Shown in pieces: positions 37,158-46,164 of a stretch of 64,000 nt of DNA. The stretch is from NCBI RefSeq assembly GCF_001422365.1, contig NZ_LMMT01000001.1:288820-352819 (forward strand). The letters are read 5' to 3'. Position numbers and translations under genes: made by a program. Numbering within the stretch: position 1 is the first letter of the stretch; each line of letters starts with the position of its first letter. Origin of the DNA: Pseudorhodoferax sp. Leaf265. GTDB taxonomy: Bacteria; Pseudomonadota; Gammaproteobacteria; Burkholderiales; Burkholderiaceae_C. The notes under the pieces are model-generated. The model was given only the letters and a program-made list of their open reading frames with translations, did no database searches and was not told where the DNA came from.

Positions 37158-37697
37158 TCAGTCGAACAGGCCGGGCGCGCCGAACGCGGCGTGCTCGGCC
37201 AGCAGCATGCGCAGCTTGGTGTCCACGCCGCCGGGCGCGGAGAAGCCGCCCGAGCGCGTGCCCGCCGCGAGGATGCGGTGGCAGGGCACGATGGGCGCGA
37301 ACGGGTTGAGGCCCAGCGCCTGGCCGACCGCGCGCGCGGCGCCCGGCTCGCCGATGTCGGCCGCGAGTTCGCCGTAGGTGATGGTGCGGCCCGGCGGAAT
37401 CGCGCGGGCGCGCGCATAGACGCGCTGGTGGAAGGGCGCGATGCCGTCCATGTCGAGCGCGATGTCCAGCAGGTCGTCCGGTGCGCCGGCCAGCAGCGCG
37501 GTGGTGCGCTCGGCAGCGATGCGCACGGCTTCGGGCGGCGGTGCGATCTCGGCGTCGGGCAGGCGCTGGCGCAGCCGGGCCAGCAGGCGCGACTCGCTGC
37601 GGTCGGGCAACTGCACGGAGGCGATGCCACGCGCGCCCCAGCCGATGCCGCAGCGGCCGATGGCCGTGTCGAACAGGTACAGGCCAGTGGTGGCCAT
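37158..37697 (-). CDS. ogt: Methylated-DNA-[protein]-cysteine S-methyltransferase
   Basis: 179 residues. Repairs O6-methylguanine by transferring the methyl group to its own cysteine. The active-site motif PCHRI lies in FAPIVPCHRILAAG, and the DNA-binding helix region is FHQRVYARARAIPPGRTITYGELA. Length matches Ogt rather than the larger Ada. It lies next to the histidine phosphatase gene in the same direction (9-bp gap). Confidence 0.93.
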   Translation of the reverse strand: MATTGLYLFDTAIGRCGIGWGARGIASVQLPDRSESRLLARLRQRLPDAEIAPPPEAVRIAAERTTALLAGAPDDLLDIALDMDGIAPFHQRVYARARAIPPGRTITYGELAADIGEPGAARAVGQALGLNPFAPIVPCHRILAAGTRSGGFSAPGGVDTKLRMLLAEHAAFGAPGLFD

Positions 37698-37706
37698 CGC
37701 CAGGGC

Positions 37707-38369
37707 TCAGGCGAGATTGGGTGCGGCGTCTGCCACGGCCGCAGTGCCGAGCCGCGTCACGGTCCAGCCCGCACCTGCGCGGTCGAAGCGCAGCGGCGTG
37801 GCGTTGGCCAGCAGCGCCGCATCCAGCACCACGCCCAGCGCGCAGGCCAGCACGTGCAGCGTGCCGCCATGGGCGACGACGACCACGGGCGCAGGATGGG
37901 CCACGGCCTCGGCCAGCGCGGCCAGGCTACGCGCCACGAACTGGTCCAGCGTCTCGCCGCCCTCGGGTGCGCAGTCCCAATCGATGTTGGCCGACGAGCT
38001 GCCGATCAGCGCGCCGAAATGGCGCTCGCGCAGGCCCGCGTGCAGGCGCTCTTCGCGCGCGAGCAAGCGCGCGACCGTGCGTGCCGTGGTCAGCGCACGT
38101 GGCGCATCGCTGCAGACGATGTGAACGCCTTCGTTGCCAGCCAGTTCCTCGGCCAGCAATGCCGCAGCCTGCTCGGCCTGGGCCAGGCCCGTCTCGTTGA
38201 GCGGCTCGTCGATGCTCTGGAAGATGCGCAAGGCGTTGCGCGCAGTCTGCCCGTGGCGCAGGAAATAGAAGCGTTGCAGCCCTTCGGGCAGCTGGCAGCC
38301 CGCGGCAGCGCACAGCACGGGCAGGCGTTCCAGGCCTCGGCTCACATGCAGGGGTGCAGTGCCCACCAT
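37707..38369 (-). CDS. Histidine phosphatase (phosphoglycerate mutase-like) family protein
   Basis: 220 residues. The RHG phosphohistidine motif is in FYFLRHGQTARNALRIFQ, with the second His in VVVVAHGGTLHVLA and family motifs DEPLNETGLAQAEQAA and CSDAPRALTTA. Candidates include GpmB-like and cobalamin phosphatases; no pathway link is visible. The ATG at 38369 overlaps the accA 3' end by 9 bp. The true N-terminus may be later, because 45 residues precede the RHG motif. Confidence 0.85.
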   Translation of the reverse strand: MVGTAPLHVSRGLERLPVLCAAAGCQLPEGLQRFYFLRHGQTARNALRIFQSIDEPLNETGLAQAEQAAALLAEELAGNEGVHIVCSDAPRALTTARTVARLLAREERLHAGLRERHFGALIGSSSANIDWDCAPEGGETLDQFVARSLAALAEAVAHPAPVVVVAHGGTLHVLACALGVVLDAALLANATPLRFDRAGAGWTVTRLGTAAVADAAPNLA

Positions 38370-38376
38370 CGCGCGG

Positions 38377-39357
38377 CTACTTGTCGGCCTTGGTGTCGTT
38401 GAAGCGGCCATAGCTCTGCAGCCGCTCGTAGCGCCGGTCCACCAGTTCCTTGACCTTGAGGTCGCTGACCTGGCGGAACGCGTCGTTGAGGCCGCGCTTC
38501 AGGAAGGCGGCCATCTGCTTGTGGTCGCGGTGCGCACCGCCCACGGGCTCGTTGACGATCTTGTCGATGAGGCCCAGGGCCTTGAGCCGGTGCGCCGTGA
38601 TGCCCAGCGCATCGGCGGCATCCTGCGCGCGGTCGGAGGTCTTCCAGAGGATGGACGCACAGCCTTCGGGGCTGATCACCGAGTAGATGGAGTACTGCAG
38701 CATCAACACCTGGTCGGCGACCGCGATGGCCAGCGCACCGCCGGAGCCGCCCTCGCCGATGATGGTGGTGATGATGGGCACCTCGAGCTGCGCCATCTCG
38801 AAGATGTTGCGGCCGATGGCCTCGGACTGGCCACGCTCCTCGGCGTCGATGCCCGGATAGGCGCCCGGCGTGTCGACGAAGGTGAACACCGGCAGCTTGA
38901 ACTTCTCGGCCGTCTTCATGAGCCGCAGCGCCTTGCGGTAGCCCTCGGGCTTGGTCATGCCGAAGTTGCGCAGCGCACGCTCCTTGGTGTCGCGGCCCTT
39001 CTGGTGGCCCAGCACCATGCAGGCATGGCCGTTGAAGCGCGCCAGACCGCCGACGATGGACAGGTCGTCGGCGAAGTGCCGGTCGCCGTGCATCTCGACG
39101 AAGTCGGTGAAGATCTCGTTCACGTAGTCGAGCGTGTAGGGCCGCTCGGCATGGCGCGCGATCTTGGTGATCTGCCACGGCGTCAGCACGCCGTAGATGT
39201 CTCGGGTCAGCTGCAGGCTCTTCTTGCCGAGCTGGTCGATCTCGGCCGAGATGTCGACGGCGGACTCGGTCTGCACGTAGCGCAGCTCTTCGATCTTGGA
39301 TTCGAGGTCCGCAATGGGCTGTTCGAAATCGAGGAAGGTTCTTTTGGGCAAAGCCAC
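38377..39357 (-). CDS. accA: Acetyl-CoA carboxylase carboxyltransferase subunit alpha
   Basis: 326 residues, standard length. With AccD it transfers CO2 from biotin to acetyl-CoA, the first step of fatty acid synthesis. The N-terminal coiled helix ([18 protein letters not shown]), the oxyanion and CoA regions ([33 protein letters not shown]) and [15 protein letters not shown] are all present. It follows the alkA gene in the same direction with an 18-bp gap. Confidence 0.97.
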   Translation of the reverse strand: MALPKRTFLDFEQPIADLESKIEELRYVQTESAVDISAEIDQLGKKSLQLTRDIYGVLTPWQITKIARHAERPYTLDYVNEIFTDFVEMHGDRHFADDLSIVGGLARFNGHACMVLGHQKGRDTKERALRNFGMTKPEGYRKALRLMKTAEKFKLPVFTFVDTPGAYPGIDAEERGQSEAIGRNIFEMAQLEVPIITTIIGEGGSGGALAIAVADQVLMLQYSIYSVISPEGCASILWKTSDRAQDAADALGITAHRLKALGLIDKIVNEPVGGAHRDHKQMAAFLKRGLNDAFRQVSDLKVKELVDRRYERLQSYGRFNDTKADK

Positions 39358-39375
39358 TCTCCTTCTGTTCTGTGT

Positions 39376-40041
39376 TCAATACCCGACCGGCAGCGGGTCG
39401 AGCGATCGCCAAATATACCAAGTGGCCACGCTGGCAAAGGGGGCCCAGGCGGCCGCCACTTCGCGCAGGTCGCTGCGACTCACCGGGTCTCCGGAAAAGT
39501 AGTTCTGGCTCACGCCGTTGATGAGTCCGATGTCGTCCAGCGGCAGCACGTTGGGCCGCATCAGGTGGAAGATCAGGAACATCTCGGCGGTCCAGCGACC
39601 GATGCCGCGGATGGCGACGAGCTCGGCGATGATGGCTTCGTCCTCCATCGCATGCCAGTCGCGCACGTGCAGCGCGCCGGATTCGAAATGCAGGGCCAGG
39701 TCGACCAGGTACTCGACCTTGCGCGCCGACAGGCCGGCCGCACGCATGTCGTCGACCTTGAGCTTGAGCACGCCGGCCGGTGTCAGCTCGCGCGGCAGAA
39801 GCGCGAAGCGGTCCCACACGGTCTGCGCTGCCTTCACCGAGATCTGCTGGCCGATGATGCTGCGCGCCAGCGTGATGAAGGCGTCGCCCCGCGTCTCCAG
39901 GCAGGCGTCGCCGAACTGCGGGATCAGCCGCTTCATGACGCGGTCCTTGCGCACCAGGTGGCGGCAGGCGTCCTGCCAGTATTCCGGCGTGTAGACCTGC
40001 ACCACGGGCATGTCGGCCATCTTGCGTGCCCTAGCTGCCAT
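39376..40041 (-). CDS. alkA: DNA-3-methyladenine glycosylase II (AlkA/HhH-GPD type)
   Basis: 221 residues. Helix-hairpin-helix-GPD base-excision glycosylase that removes alkylated purines. The HhH element ELVAIRGIGRWTAEMFLIF is followed by the Pro-Asp region with catalytic Asp (VLPLDDIGLINGV); LARSIIGQQISVKAA is the typical upstream helix. No iron-sulfur cluster motif. Start at 40041 is preferred (GAGGA upstream); 40020 is possible. With ogt two genes away, two alkylation-repair genes share this block. Confidence 0.9.
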   Translation of the reverse strand: MAARARKMADMPVVQVYTPEYWQDACRHLVRKDRVMKRLIPQFGDACLETRGDAFITLARSIIGQQISVKAAQTVWDRFALLPRELTPAGVLKLKVDDMRAAGLSARKVEYLVDLALHFESGALHVRDWHAMEDEAIIAELVAIRGIGRWTAEMFLIFHLMRPNVLPLDDIGLINGVSQNYFSGDPVSRSDLREVAAAWAPFASVATWYIWRSLDPLPVGY

Positions 40042-40086
40042 GGGCCATCCTCGCCGCGCCAGCGCGCGGCGCCAGGGAAGCATGCA

Positions 40087-41490
40087 TCACTGCGCGGCCT
40101 CCCAGGTGGTGCCGGTCGGACTGTCCTTGAGCACGATGCCCTGCTCCAGCAGGCTCTTGCGGATGCGGTCGGCTTCGGCGAAATTCTTGGCAGCCTTGGC
40201 GGCGGCGCGGGCAGCGATCTGCTCGGCGATGGCTTCGGGCGACAGGCCCGCGGCAGCAGCGTCACCGCCATCGGCTGCGCGCCAACGCTTGAACGCGACC
40301 GGGTCGCCCTGCAGCAGTCCCAGCGTGCCGGCCAGCGCCTTCAGCAGGCCCGCAGTCTCGGCCGAGCGCGTGCGGTTGACTTCGGCTGCCAGATCGAACA
40401 GTACGGCGACAGCCTCGGGCGTGCCGAAGTCTTCGTCCATCGCGGCCTTGAAGCGCGCGGCCTGCGGCTGGGTCCAGTCGATCGCCACGTCTTGCGGCGC
40501 CACGGATTCCAGTGCCGTGTACAGGCGGCGCAATGCGCTGCGGGCGTCGTCCAGATGCGCATCGCTGTAGTTCAGCGGGCTGCGGTAGTGCGTGCGCACC
40601 ATGAAGAAACGCAGCGTCTCGGCGTCGTACTTCTTGAGCACCTCGCGGATGGTGAAGAAGTTGCCGAGGCTCTTGGACATCTTCTCGTTGTCCACGCGCA
40701 CGAAGCCGTTGTGGACCCAGAAGCGCGCCAGCGGCTTGCCGCTCGCGCCTTCGCTCTGCGCGATCTCGTTCTCGTGGTGTGGGAACTGCAGGTCGGCACC
40801 GCCGCCGTGCAGGTCGAAGCTCTCGCCGAGCAGCGCGCAGCTCATCGCCGAGCACTCGATGTGCCAGCCGGGCCGGCCGCGGCCGAACGGGCTGTCCCAT
40901 TGCGCATCGGCAGGCTCCTCGGGCTTGGCGGCCTTCCAGAGCACGAAGTCGAGCGGATCGTCCTTGCCGTCGAGCACGGCCACGCGCTCGCCGGCACGCA
41001 GTTCGTCCAGCGACTTGCCGGACAGCTTGCCGTAGCCCGGGAACTTGCGCACCGCGAAGTTCACGTCACCGCTGTTCGCTCGGTAGGCCAGGGCCTTGCC
41101 TTTCAGGGTTTCGATCAGGCCCAGCATCTGCGGCACGTAGTCGGTGGCGCGCGGCTCGTGCGTGGGCGGCTCGATGCCCAGCGCGCCGATGTCGGCATGC
41201 ATGGCCGCGGTCATCTCGTCGGTCAACGCACGGATGGTGATGCCGCGCTCCACCGCACGGCGGATGATCTTGTCGTCGATGTCGGTGATGTTGCGCACAT
41301 AGGTCACGCGCAGGCCGCTGCACTTGAGCCAGCGTTGCACCACGTCGAAGGCCATCATCATGCGGGCGTGGCCCACATGGCACAGGTCGTAGATGGTCAT
41401 GCCGCAGACGTACATGCGGACATGGCCGGGCTCGATCGGCGAAAAAACGTCCAACGCACGCGTCAGCGTGTTGTAGATGCGCAAACTCAT
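40087..41490 (-). CDS. cysS: Cysteinyl-tRNA synthetase
   Basis: 467 residues, standard length. Class I synthetase: HIGH-type motif [19 protein letters not shown], zinc ligands including C in [18 protein letters not shown] and [11 protein letters not shown], and the KMSKS motif in [10 protein letters not shown]. Start at 41490 ([11 protein letters not shown]) matches the family N-terminus. Divergent from the TPR gene. Gene order accA-alkA-cysS is typical for Comamonadaceae. Confidence 0.97.
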   Translation of the reverse strand: MSLRIYNTLTRALDVFSPIEPGHVRMYVCGMTIYDLCHVGHARMMMAFDVVQRWLKCSGLRVTYVRNITDIDDKIIRRAVERGITIRALTDEMTAAMHADIGALGIEPPTHEPRATDYVPQMLGLIETLKGKALAYRANSGDVNFAVRKFPGYGKLSGKSLDELRAGERVAVLDGKDDPLDFVLWKAAKPEEPADAQWDSPFGRGRPGWHIECSAMSCALLGESFDLHGGGADLQFPHHENEIAQSEGASGKPLARFWVHNGFVRVDNEKMSKSLGNFFTIREVLKKYDAETLRFFMVRTHYRSPLNYSDAHLDDARSALRRLYTALESVAPQDVAIDWTQPQAARFKAAMDEDFGTPEAVAVLFDLAAEVNRTRSAETAGLLKALAGTLGLLQGDPVAFKRWRAADGGDAAAAGLSPEAIAEQIAARAAAKAAKNFAEADRIRKSLLEQGIVLKDSPTGTTWEAAQ

Positions 41491-41673
41491 GGAATCCGGG
41501 AAAACACAGGACCGTTCGATGACGTCCTGGGGGTCGACAGGGCCGTCAAGGCCCGCTTTCACGAGGGTGGCTGCACTGGCGCTGCGCCGGGCCGCACACC
41601 CCCCTCGGCTAGAATCGCCGGCATTCTATAGCCGCGTGCGCAGGCTGTCTTTACGTATTGAGCAAGAGGTTCT

Positions 41674-42246
41674 ATGAAGCAAGCGCTGTCCCGCATCCTG
41701 CCTTCCGCTCTGCATTTGGCGCGCGCTCTCGCCATCGCTAGCGCGGCATGGGCCGGCCAGGCGGCCACCGCGCAAGCCGACCCGTATGCCGAAGTGGGCC
41801 AACTGGTGCGCACCGGCAAGCTGGCCGAGGCCAGCACCAAGGTCGAGCAGTACCTGGCCGGCAAGCCGCGCGACCCGCAGATGCGCTTCCTGAAGAGCGT
41901 GGTGCAGACCGAACAGGGCAAGCCCGACGAAGCGGTCGAGACGCTCACACAGATCACCCAGGAATTCCCAGAACTGCCCGAGCCGTACAACAACCTGGCC
42001 GTGCTGTACGCGGGCCAGAACCAGTACGACAAGGCGCGCACGGCGCTGGAGATGGCCATCCGCCTGAACCCAAACTACGCCACCGCACACGAGAACCTGG
42101 GCGATGTGTACGCCAAGCTGGCCAGCCAGTCCTATGGCCGCTCGCTGCAACTGCAGGCCAACAACCCGCAAGCCACGCAGAAGGCCGCTGCGCTGACGAC
42201 CATGCTGGCACCCCAGGCCGCCAAGCCGCGCGCGCCCGGCAAGTAA
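41674..42246 (+). CDS. Periplasmic tetratricopeptide-repeat protein
   Basis: 190 residues with a signal peptide (about 32 residues, ending near ATAQA) and about three TPR units (residues 35-70, 71-105, 106-140: DPYAEVGQLVRTGKLAEAS, PEPYNNLAVLYAGQNQYDKA, PNYATAHENLGDVYAKLASQ). Probable scaffold for envelope proteins; partner unknown. It heads a rightward gene string with two cyclophilins. The 183-bp region shared with cysS holds TAGAAT near 41610, a possible -10. Confidence 0.85.
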   Translation: MKQALSRILPSALHLARALAIASAAWAGQAATAQADPYAEVGQLVRTGKLAEASTKVEQYLAGKPRDPQMRFLKSVVQTEQGKPDEAVETLTQITQEFPELPEPYNNLAVLYAGQNQYDKARTALEMAIRLNPNYATAHENLGDVYAKLASQSYGRSLQLQANNPQATQKAAALTTMLAPQAAKPRAPGK

Positions 42247-42315
42247 GTTCGCGCTCCACCGCGCCGGGCCGCCGGCCTTCGGCGTGCTTTCTTTCTCCAA
42301 CCACCCAGTCGCCCC

Positions 42316-42906
42316 ATGACCGCTCGCCTGTTTCCGTTGTCGCGCCGCGCCCTCGTGCTGTGCGCCGGCCTCGCTCTTGCTCCGCTGACCCAGGCCGCCG
42401 ATGCGCCGCACGTGCTGTTCAAAACCAGCCTGGGCAGCTTCACGGTCGAGGTCTACCCCGACAAGGCGCCCAAGACGGTGGAGAACTTCCTGCAGTACGT
42501 GCGCGACAAGCACTATGACGGCACCATCTTCCACCGCGTGATCCCGAACTTCATGGCCCAGGGCGGTGGCTACGACCAGAACTACAAGGAAAAGCCGACG
42601 CGCGCGCCCATCCCCAATGAAGCCAGCAATGGTCTGAAGAACGACACCTACACCATCGCGATGGCCCGCACGGGCGAGCCGCATTCGGCCACCTCGCAAT
42701 TCTTCATCAACGTCAACGACAACGCCTTCCTCAACCACACCGCGCCCACGCCCCGGGGTTGGGGCTACACGGTATTCGGCAAGGTGGTTGCCGGCATGGA
42801 CGTGGTACAAAAGATCAAGGCCGTCCCGACCGGCCCGGGCGGCCCCTTCCCGACGGATGCGCCACAGACGCCCATCCTCATCCAATCCGCAACCCTGGTG
42901 AAATGA
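42316..42906 (+). CDS. ppiA: Periplasmic peptidyl-prolyl cis-trans isomerase, cyclophilin type
   Basis: 196 residues with a signal peptide (cleaved near LTQAADA) and a complete cyclophilin domain: [14 protein letters not shown] with the catalytic Arg, [18 protein letters not shown] and [17 protein letters not shown]. Helps protein folding in the periplasm. The next gene, separated by 1 bp, encodes a cytoplasmic paralogue with very similar sequence. Confidence 0.93.
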   Translation: MTARLFPLSRRALVLCAGLALAPLTQAADAPHVLFKTSLGSFTVEVYPDKAPKTVENFLQYVRDKHYDGTIFHRVIPNFMAQGGGYDQNYKEKPTRAPIPNEASNGLKNDTYTIAMARTGEPHSATSQFFINVNDNAFLNHTAPTPRGWGYTVFGKVVAGMDVVQKIKAVPTGPGGPFPTDAPQTPILIQSATLVK

Positions 42907-42907
42907 C

Positions 42908-43414
42908 ATGAGCCAACCCCAAGTCGAACTGCACATTGCCAACTACGGCGTCATCACGATCGAACTGGACGCCGAGAAGGCACCCAAGTCCGCCGAGAAC
43001 TTCCTGGCCTACGTCAAGAAGGGCCACTACGACAACACCATCTTCCACCGCGTGATCCCGGGCTTCATGGTCCAGGGCGGTGGCTTCGAGCCCGGCATGA
43101 AGCAAAAGGGCACGGACGCACCGATCAACAACGAGGCCAACAACGGCCTGAAGAACGACAAGTACACCTTGGCCATGGCGCGGACCAACGACCCGCACTC
43201 GGCCACGGCCCAGTTCTTCATCAACGTGGTCGACAACGCCTTCCTGAACCACACCGCGCCCTCGGCGCAGGGCTGGGGCTATGCCGTGTTCGGCAAGGTC
43301 GTGGGCGGCACCGACATCGTCGACAAGCTCAAGGCCGTGAAGACCGGCCGCAAGGGCTTCCACGACGACGTGCCGGTCGAAGACCTGGTCATCGAGAAGG
43401 CCATCGCACTCTGA
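42908..43414 (+). CDS. ppiB: Cytoplasmic peptidyl-prolyl cis-trans isomerase, cyclophilin type
   Basis: 168 residues, no signal peptide. [37 protein letters not shown] and [20 protein letters not shown] mark an intact cyclophilin active site. Starts one base after the ppiA stop and its own stop overlaps the lpxH start (TGATG), so the genes are co-translated. Confidence 0.94.
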   Translation: MSQPQVELHIANYGVITIELDAEKAPKSAENFLAYVKKGHYDNTIFHRVIPGFMVQGGGFEPGMKQKGTDAPINNEANNGLKNDKYTLAMARTNDPHSATAQFFINVVDNAFLNHTAPSAQGWGYAVFGKVVGGTDIVDKLKAVKTGRKGFHDDVPVEDLVIEKAIAL

Positions 43415-44226
43415 TGCAGTCGCAGCCGGCCCTGCCGACATTCGCCGAGCTCGTCGCGCCCGGCGACTGGCGCAGCATCGAACTGCTGTCCGATGTGCAC
43501 CTGCGTCCGCAAGAGCCGGCCACGTTCGCGGCCTGGCAGCAGGCTGTCACGCAAAGCCGCGCCGATGCGCTGTTCATGCTGGGCGACCTGTTCGAGGTCT
43601 GGGTCGGCGACGACGCGCTGGACCCGGCGGCGGGCGACGACAGCCCGCTCGGGCAGTTCGAGCGTCAGTGCGCCGAGGTGATTCGTTCCGTGTCGGCGCA
43701 GCGCCCCGTGTACTTCATGCACGGCAACCGGGATTTCCTGTTCGGCGCCGCGGGGCTGGCCGCCACCGGCATGCAGTTGCTGCACGATCCCACGGTGCTG
43801 GTGTTCGGCGGCCGCCGCTGGTTGCTGAGCCACGGTGACGCACTGTGCCTGGACGATGTGGCCTACCAGCAGTTCCGCCTGCAGGTGCAGAACCCGGCTT
43901 GGCAAAAGGCCTCGCTGCAGCACCCACTGGCCATGCGCCGGCAGATGGCTCGGCAGATCCGCCAGGCCAGCGAGCAGCGCAAGGACCAGGGACTGGGCTA
44001 TGCCGACGTCGATGCCGAAGCGGTCCGCGCCTGGCTGCGCGCCGCGCAGAGCGACACGCTCATCCACGGCCACACCCACTTGCCGGCCGACCATGACCTG
44101 GGTGAAGGCCTCACGCGCATCGTCATGAGCGACTGGGAAGCCACCGCCCTGCCGCCGCGGCTGGAGCTGCTGCGCCTGGCCATCGACGCCGCACCCCGGC
44201 GCATCGCCGTCACGCCCGCCGCATGA
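43414..44226 (+). CDS. lpxH: UDP-2,3-diacylglucosamine diphosphatase
   Basis: 270 residues, cytoplasmic face of the inner membrane, lipid A pathway: splits UDP-2,3-diacylglucosamine to lipid X and UMP. Calcineurin-like metal motifs: D27 and H29 in LLSDVHLRP, D58 in MLGDLFEVWVGDD, the GNRDF motif, SHGDALC and GHTHLPA. The N-terminus is about 15 residues longer than the E. coli enzyme. Overlaps ppiB by one base and mtfA by four. Confidence 0.93.
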   Translation: MQSQPALPTFAELVAPGDWRSIELLSDVHLRPQEPATFAAWQQAVTQSRADALFMLGDLFEVWVGDDALDPAAGDDSPLGQFERQCAEVIRSVSAQRPVYFMHGNRDFLFGAAGLAATGMQLLHDPTVLVFGGRRWLLSHGDALCLDDVAYQQFRLQVQNPAWQKASLQHPLAMRRQMARQIRQASEQRKDQGLGYADVDAEAVRAWLRAAQSDTLIHGHTHLPADHDLGEGLTRIVMSDWEATALPPRLELLRLAIDAAPRRIAVTPAA

Positions 44227-45056
44227 GCGGCGGCTGGCGTCGGCTGCTACGCTGGTGGCAGCGCGCGCCGCTGACCATCCCCGATCCGCTCTGGCAGGCC
44301 GTGCTGGCCGACCACGGTTTCCTTCAGGCCCTCTCTCTCAACGAGCAACAGAGCCTGCGTGCGCTGAGCGCCGAGTTCCTCGCCCAGAAGGAATTCCACG
44401 GTGCCAGCGGCCTGCAGGTCACCGACCCCATGGCCATCGCCATCGCGGCGCAGGCCTGCCTTCCCTTGCTGCACCTCACAGCCCGCCCGGATGGCGGCGC
44501 ACCGGGCCGCGGCTCGGTGCTGCGCTGGTATGCCGACTTCGTCGGCATCGTGGTGCAGCCCGGTGAGGTCGTCGCGCGCCGCGAATCCGTCGACGAGACT
44601 GGCGTTGTCCATGCCTACGACGAGGTGCTTGCTGGCGAGGCCATGGACCAAGGGCCGGTGATGCTGAGCTGGCAAGCCGTGCGCGAAGCCAGCGACAGCG
44701 CGGACGCGGGCTACAACGTGGTCATTCACGAGTTCGCGCACAAGCTGGACATGGCCGACGGCGCACCCGACGGCTGCCCTCCTCTGCCGCCCGGCTTCAT
44801 GGGTGCGCACAGCGCCGCGCAGGCACGTCGGCAGTGGCTCAAGGTCTGGGAGGAAGCCTACGCCCAGTTCTGCGACCAGGTGGTGGTCGCCGAGCGCTTC
44901 GGTGGGGAGATGCCCTGGCTGGACAGCTATGGCAGCCAGAGCCTGGATGAATTTTTCGCGGTGGCCTGCGAGGCTTACTTCGTGAACCGGCCGCGCTTCA
45001 GTGCGGACTTCGCCAATTTGCTGCCCGTGCTGGACGCGTTCTTCCGCCCGGGTTGA
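44223..45056 (+). CDS. mtfA: MtfA-family zinc-dependent peptidase
   Basis: 277 residues. Cytosolic zinc aminopeptidase family that in E. coli binds the repressor Mlc and so affects glucose uptake. Zinc motif HEFAH at residues 169-173 in VVIHEFAHKLD, and the downstream Glu in SLDEFFAVACEAYF. Overlaps the lpxH stop by 4 bp. Its stop directly abuts the convergent LysR stop. Confidence 0.9.
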   Translation: MSGGWRRLLRWWQRAPLTIPDPLWQAVLADHGFLQALSLNEQQSLRALSAEFLAQKEFHGASGLQVTDPMAIAIAAQACLPLLHLTARPDGGAPGRGSVLRWYADFVGIVVQPGEVVARRESVDETGVVHAYDEVLAGEAMDQGPVMLSWQAVREASDSADAGYNVVIHEFAHKLDMADGAPDGCPPLPPGFMGAHSAAQARRQWLKVWEEAYAQFCDQVVVAERFGGEMPWLDSYGSQSLDEFFAVACEAYFVNRPRFSADFANLLPVLDAFFRPG

Positions 45057-45956
45057 TCAGCGTTCCCACAGAGGCGTGTTGCCCAGGCGCTGGGTCAGAA
45101 CATCGAGCAGCGTACGCAGGCTCGCGGGCTGGTGGCGGCGCGAGATGTAGAAGGCATAGATGCCGAGTTCGTCGGCATGCCAGTCCGGCAGCACGCTGAC
45201 CAGCTCACCATCGCGCAGCATCGGCGCCACCACGTAGTTCGGCAGCACCGCCAGGCCACCACCGGCGCGCACCGCCTCCACCAAACTCATGGTGTCGTTG
45301 GCACTGAAGCTGCCCGAGACCTGCACCAGGCATTCCTCGCCCTGGCGCGAAAAGCTCCATTGGCTCTTCTCCACGCGCGAATGGGACAGGCAGTTGTGCT
45401 GGGTGAGATCGTCTGGCGTCTTGGGCGCGTCGTTCTTGTCCAGGTAGGCCGGCGTGCAGCAGAGCACGGCGCGGCAGGTGCTCAACTTCTTGGCGATCAG
45501 CGCGGGATCCAGCTCGTTGGTCATGCGGATCGCCAGGTCGATGCGCTCATCGACAAGATTGAGCGGCTGATCGCTGAGCACCAGATCGACCTTGGTGCGC
45601 GGGTACCTGGCCAGATAGTCGACCAGGATGGCGGACAGGTAGGCCTGCCCGAATGCCGGGCTGCACTGCACGCGGATCTGGCCGTGCGGCTCGGTGTCGC
45701 GCTGGCCGACCACCTGCTCCACATCGTTGACGAGTTCGAGCAACTGGCGGCTGCGCACCACGCAGGCCTCGCCCGCCTCGGTGAGCGACAGGCGGCGCGT
45801 GGAACGCTGCAACAGGCGCGCGCCCAGCCAACGCTCCAACTCGCCGATGTGCCGGGTCACCATGGCCCGGGACATGCCCAAGGTGTTGGCGGCCGCCGTG
45901 AAGCTGCCGCGCGTCACCACTTCACTGAACACACGCATCGCGGAAATTCGGTCCAT
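45057..45956 (-). CDS. LysR-family transcriptional regulator
   Basis: 299 residues. N-terminal HTH (MRVFSEVVTRGSFTAAANTL, SRAMVTRHIGELERWLG) and effector domain (GQIRVQCSPAFGQAYLS). It belongs to the large CrgA/DsdC-like group that often acts on its own or a divergent gene. The divergent side is a 208-bp AT-rich gap and then a gene transcribed in the same direction, so its target is not obvious. Confidence 0.88.
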   Translation of the reverse strand: MDRISAMRVFSEVVTRGSFTAAANTLGMSRAMVTRHIGELERWLGARLLQRSTRRLSLTEAGEACVVRSRQLLELVNDVEQVVGQRDTEPHGQIRVQCSPAFGQAYLSAILVDYLARYPRTKVDLVLSDQPLNLVDERIDLAIRMTNELDPALIAKKLSTCRAVLCCTPAYLDKNDAPKTPDDLTQHNCLSHSRVEKSQWSFSRQGEECLVQVSGSFSANDTMSLVEAVRAGGGLAVLPNYVVAPMLRDGELVSVLPDWHADELGIYAFYISRRHQPASLRTLLDVLTQRLGNTPLWER

Positions 45957-46125
45957 CGCACACCTGTAGGAAACAACTTGCTCGGCTCAGCTCGGAAGAC
46001 CCGATTCGGCACCAGAATGAGCAAATCTTAAAGGGCAAGCTGCAACGCAGTACACAAAAAAATCACGTTTCTCGGTGAATACACCTGGTTTTGTGGCTAA
46101 ACAAAAAGATATCAGACTTTTTATG

Positions 46126-46157
46126 TATGCAATTATATGCAAATCACTAGGTATGCA
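46126..46157. repeat. Three TATGCA repeats in an AT-rich intergenic gap
   Basis: TATGCA occurs at 46126-46131, 46136-46141 and 46152-46157, the first two spaced by one helical turn. They lie between the aminotransferase stop and the LysR gene start, in a 208-bp gap (45957-46164) that is far more AT-rich than its surroundings. No gene is seen in the gap; it likely holds the LysR promoter region. Confidence 0.35.
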
Positions 46158-46164
46158 GGGCTAG

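Noticed and set aside
38359-41631. A 1090-residue open frame on the plus strand over accA, alkA and cysS
   Set aside because: Antisense to three housekeeping genes that have intact motifs; no domain seen.
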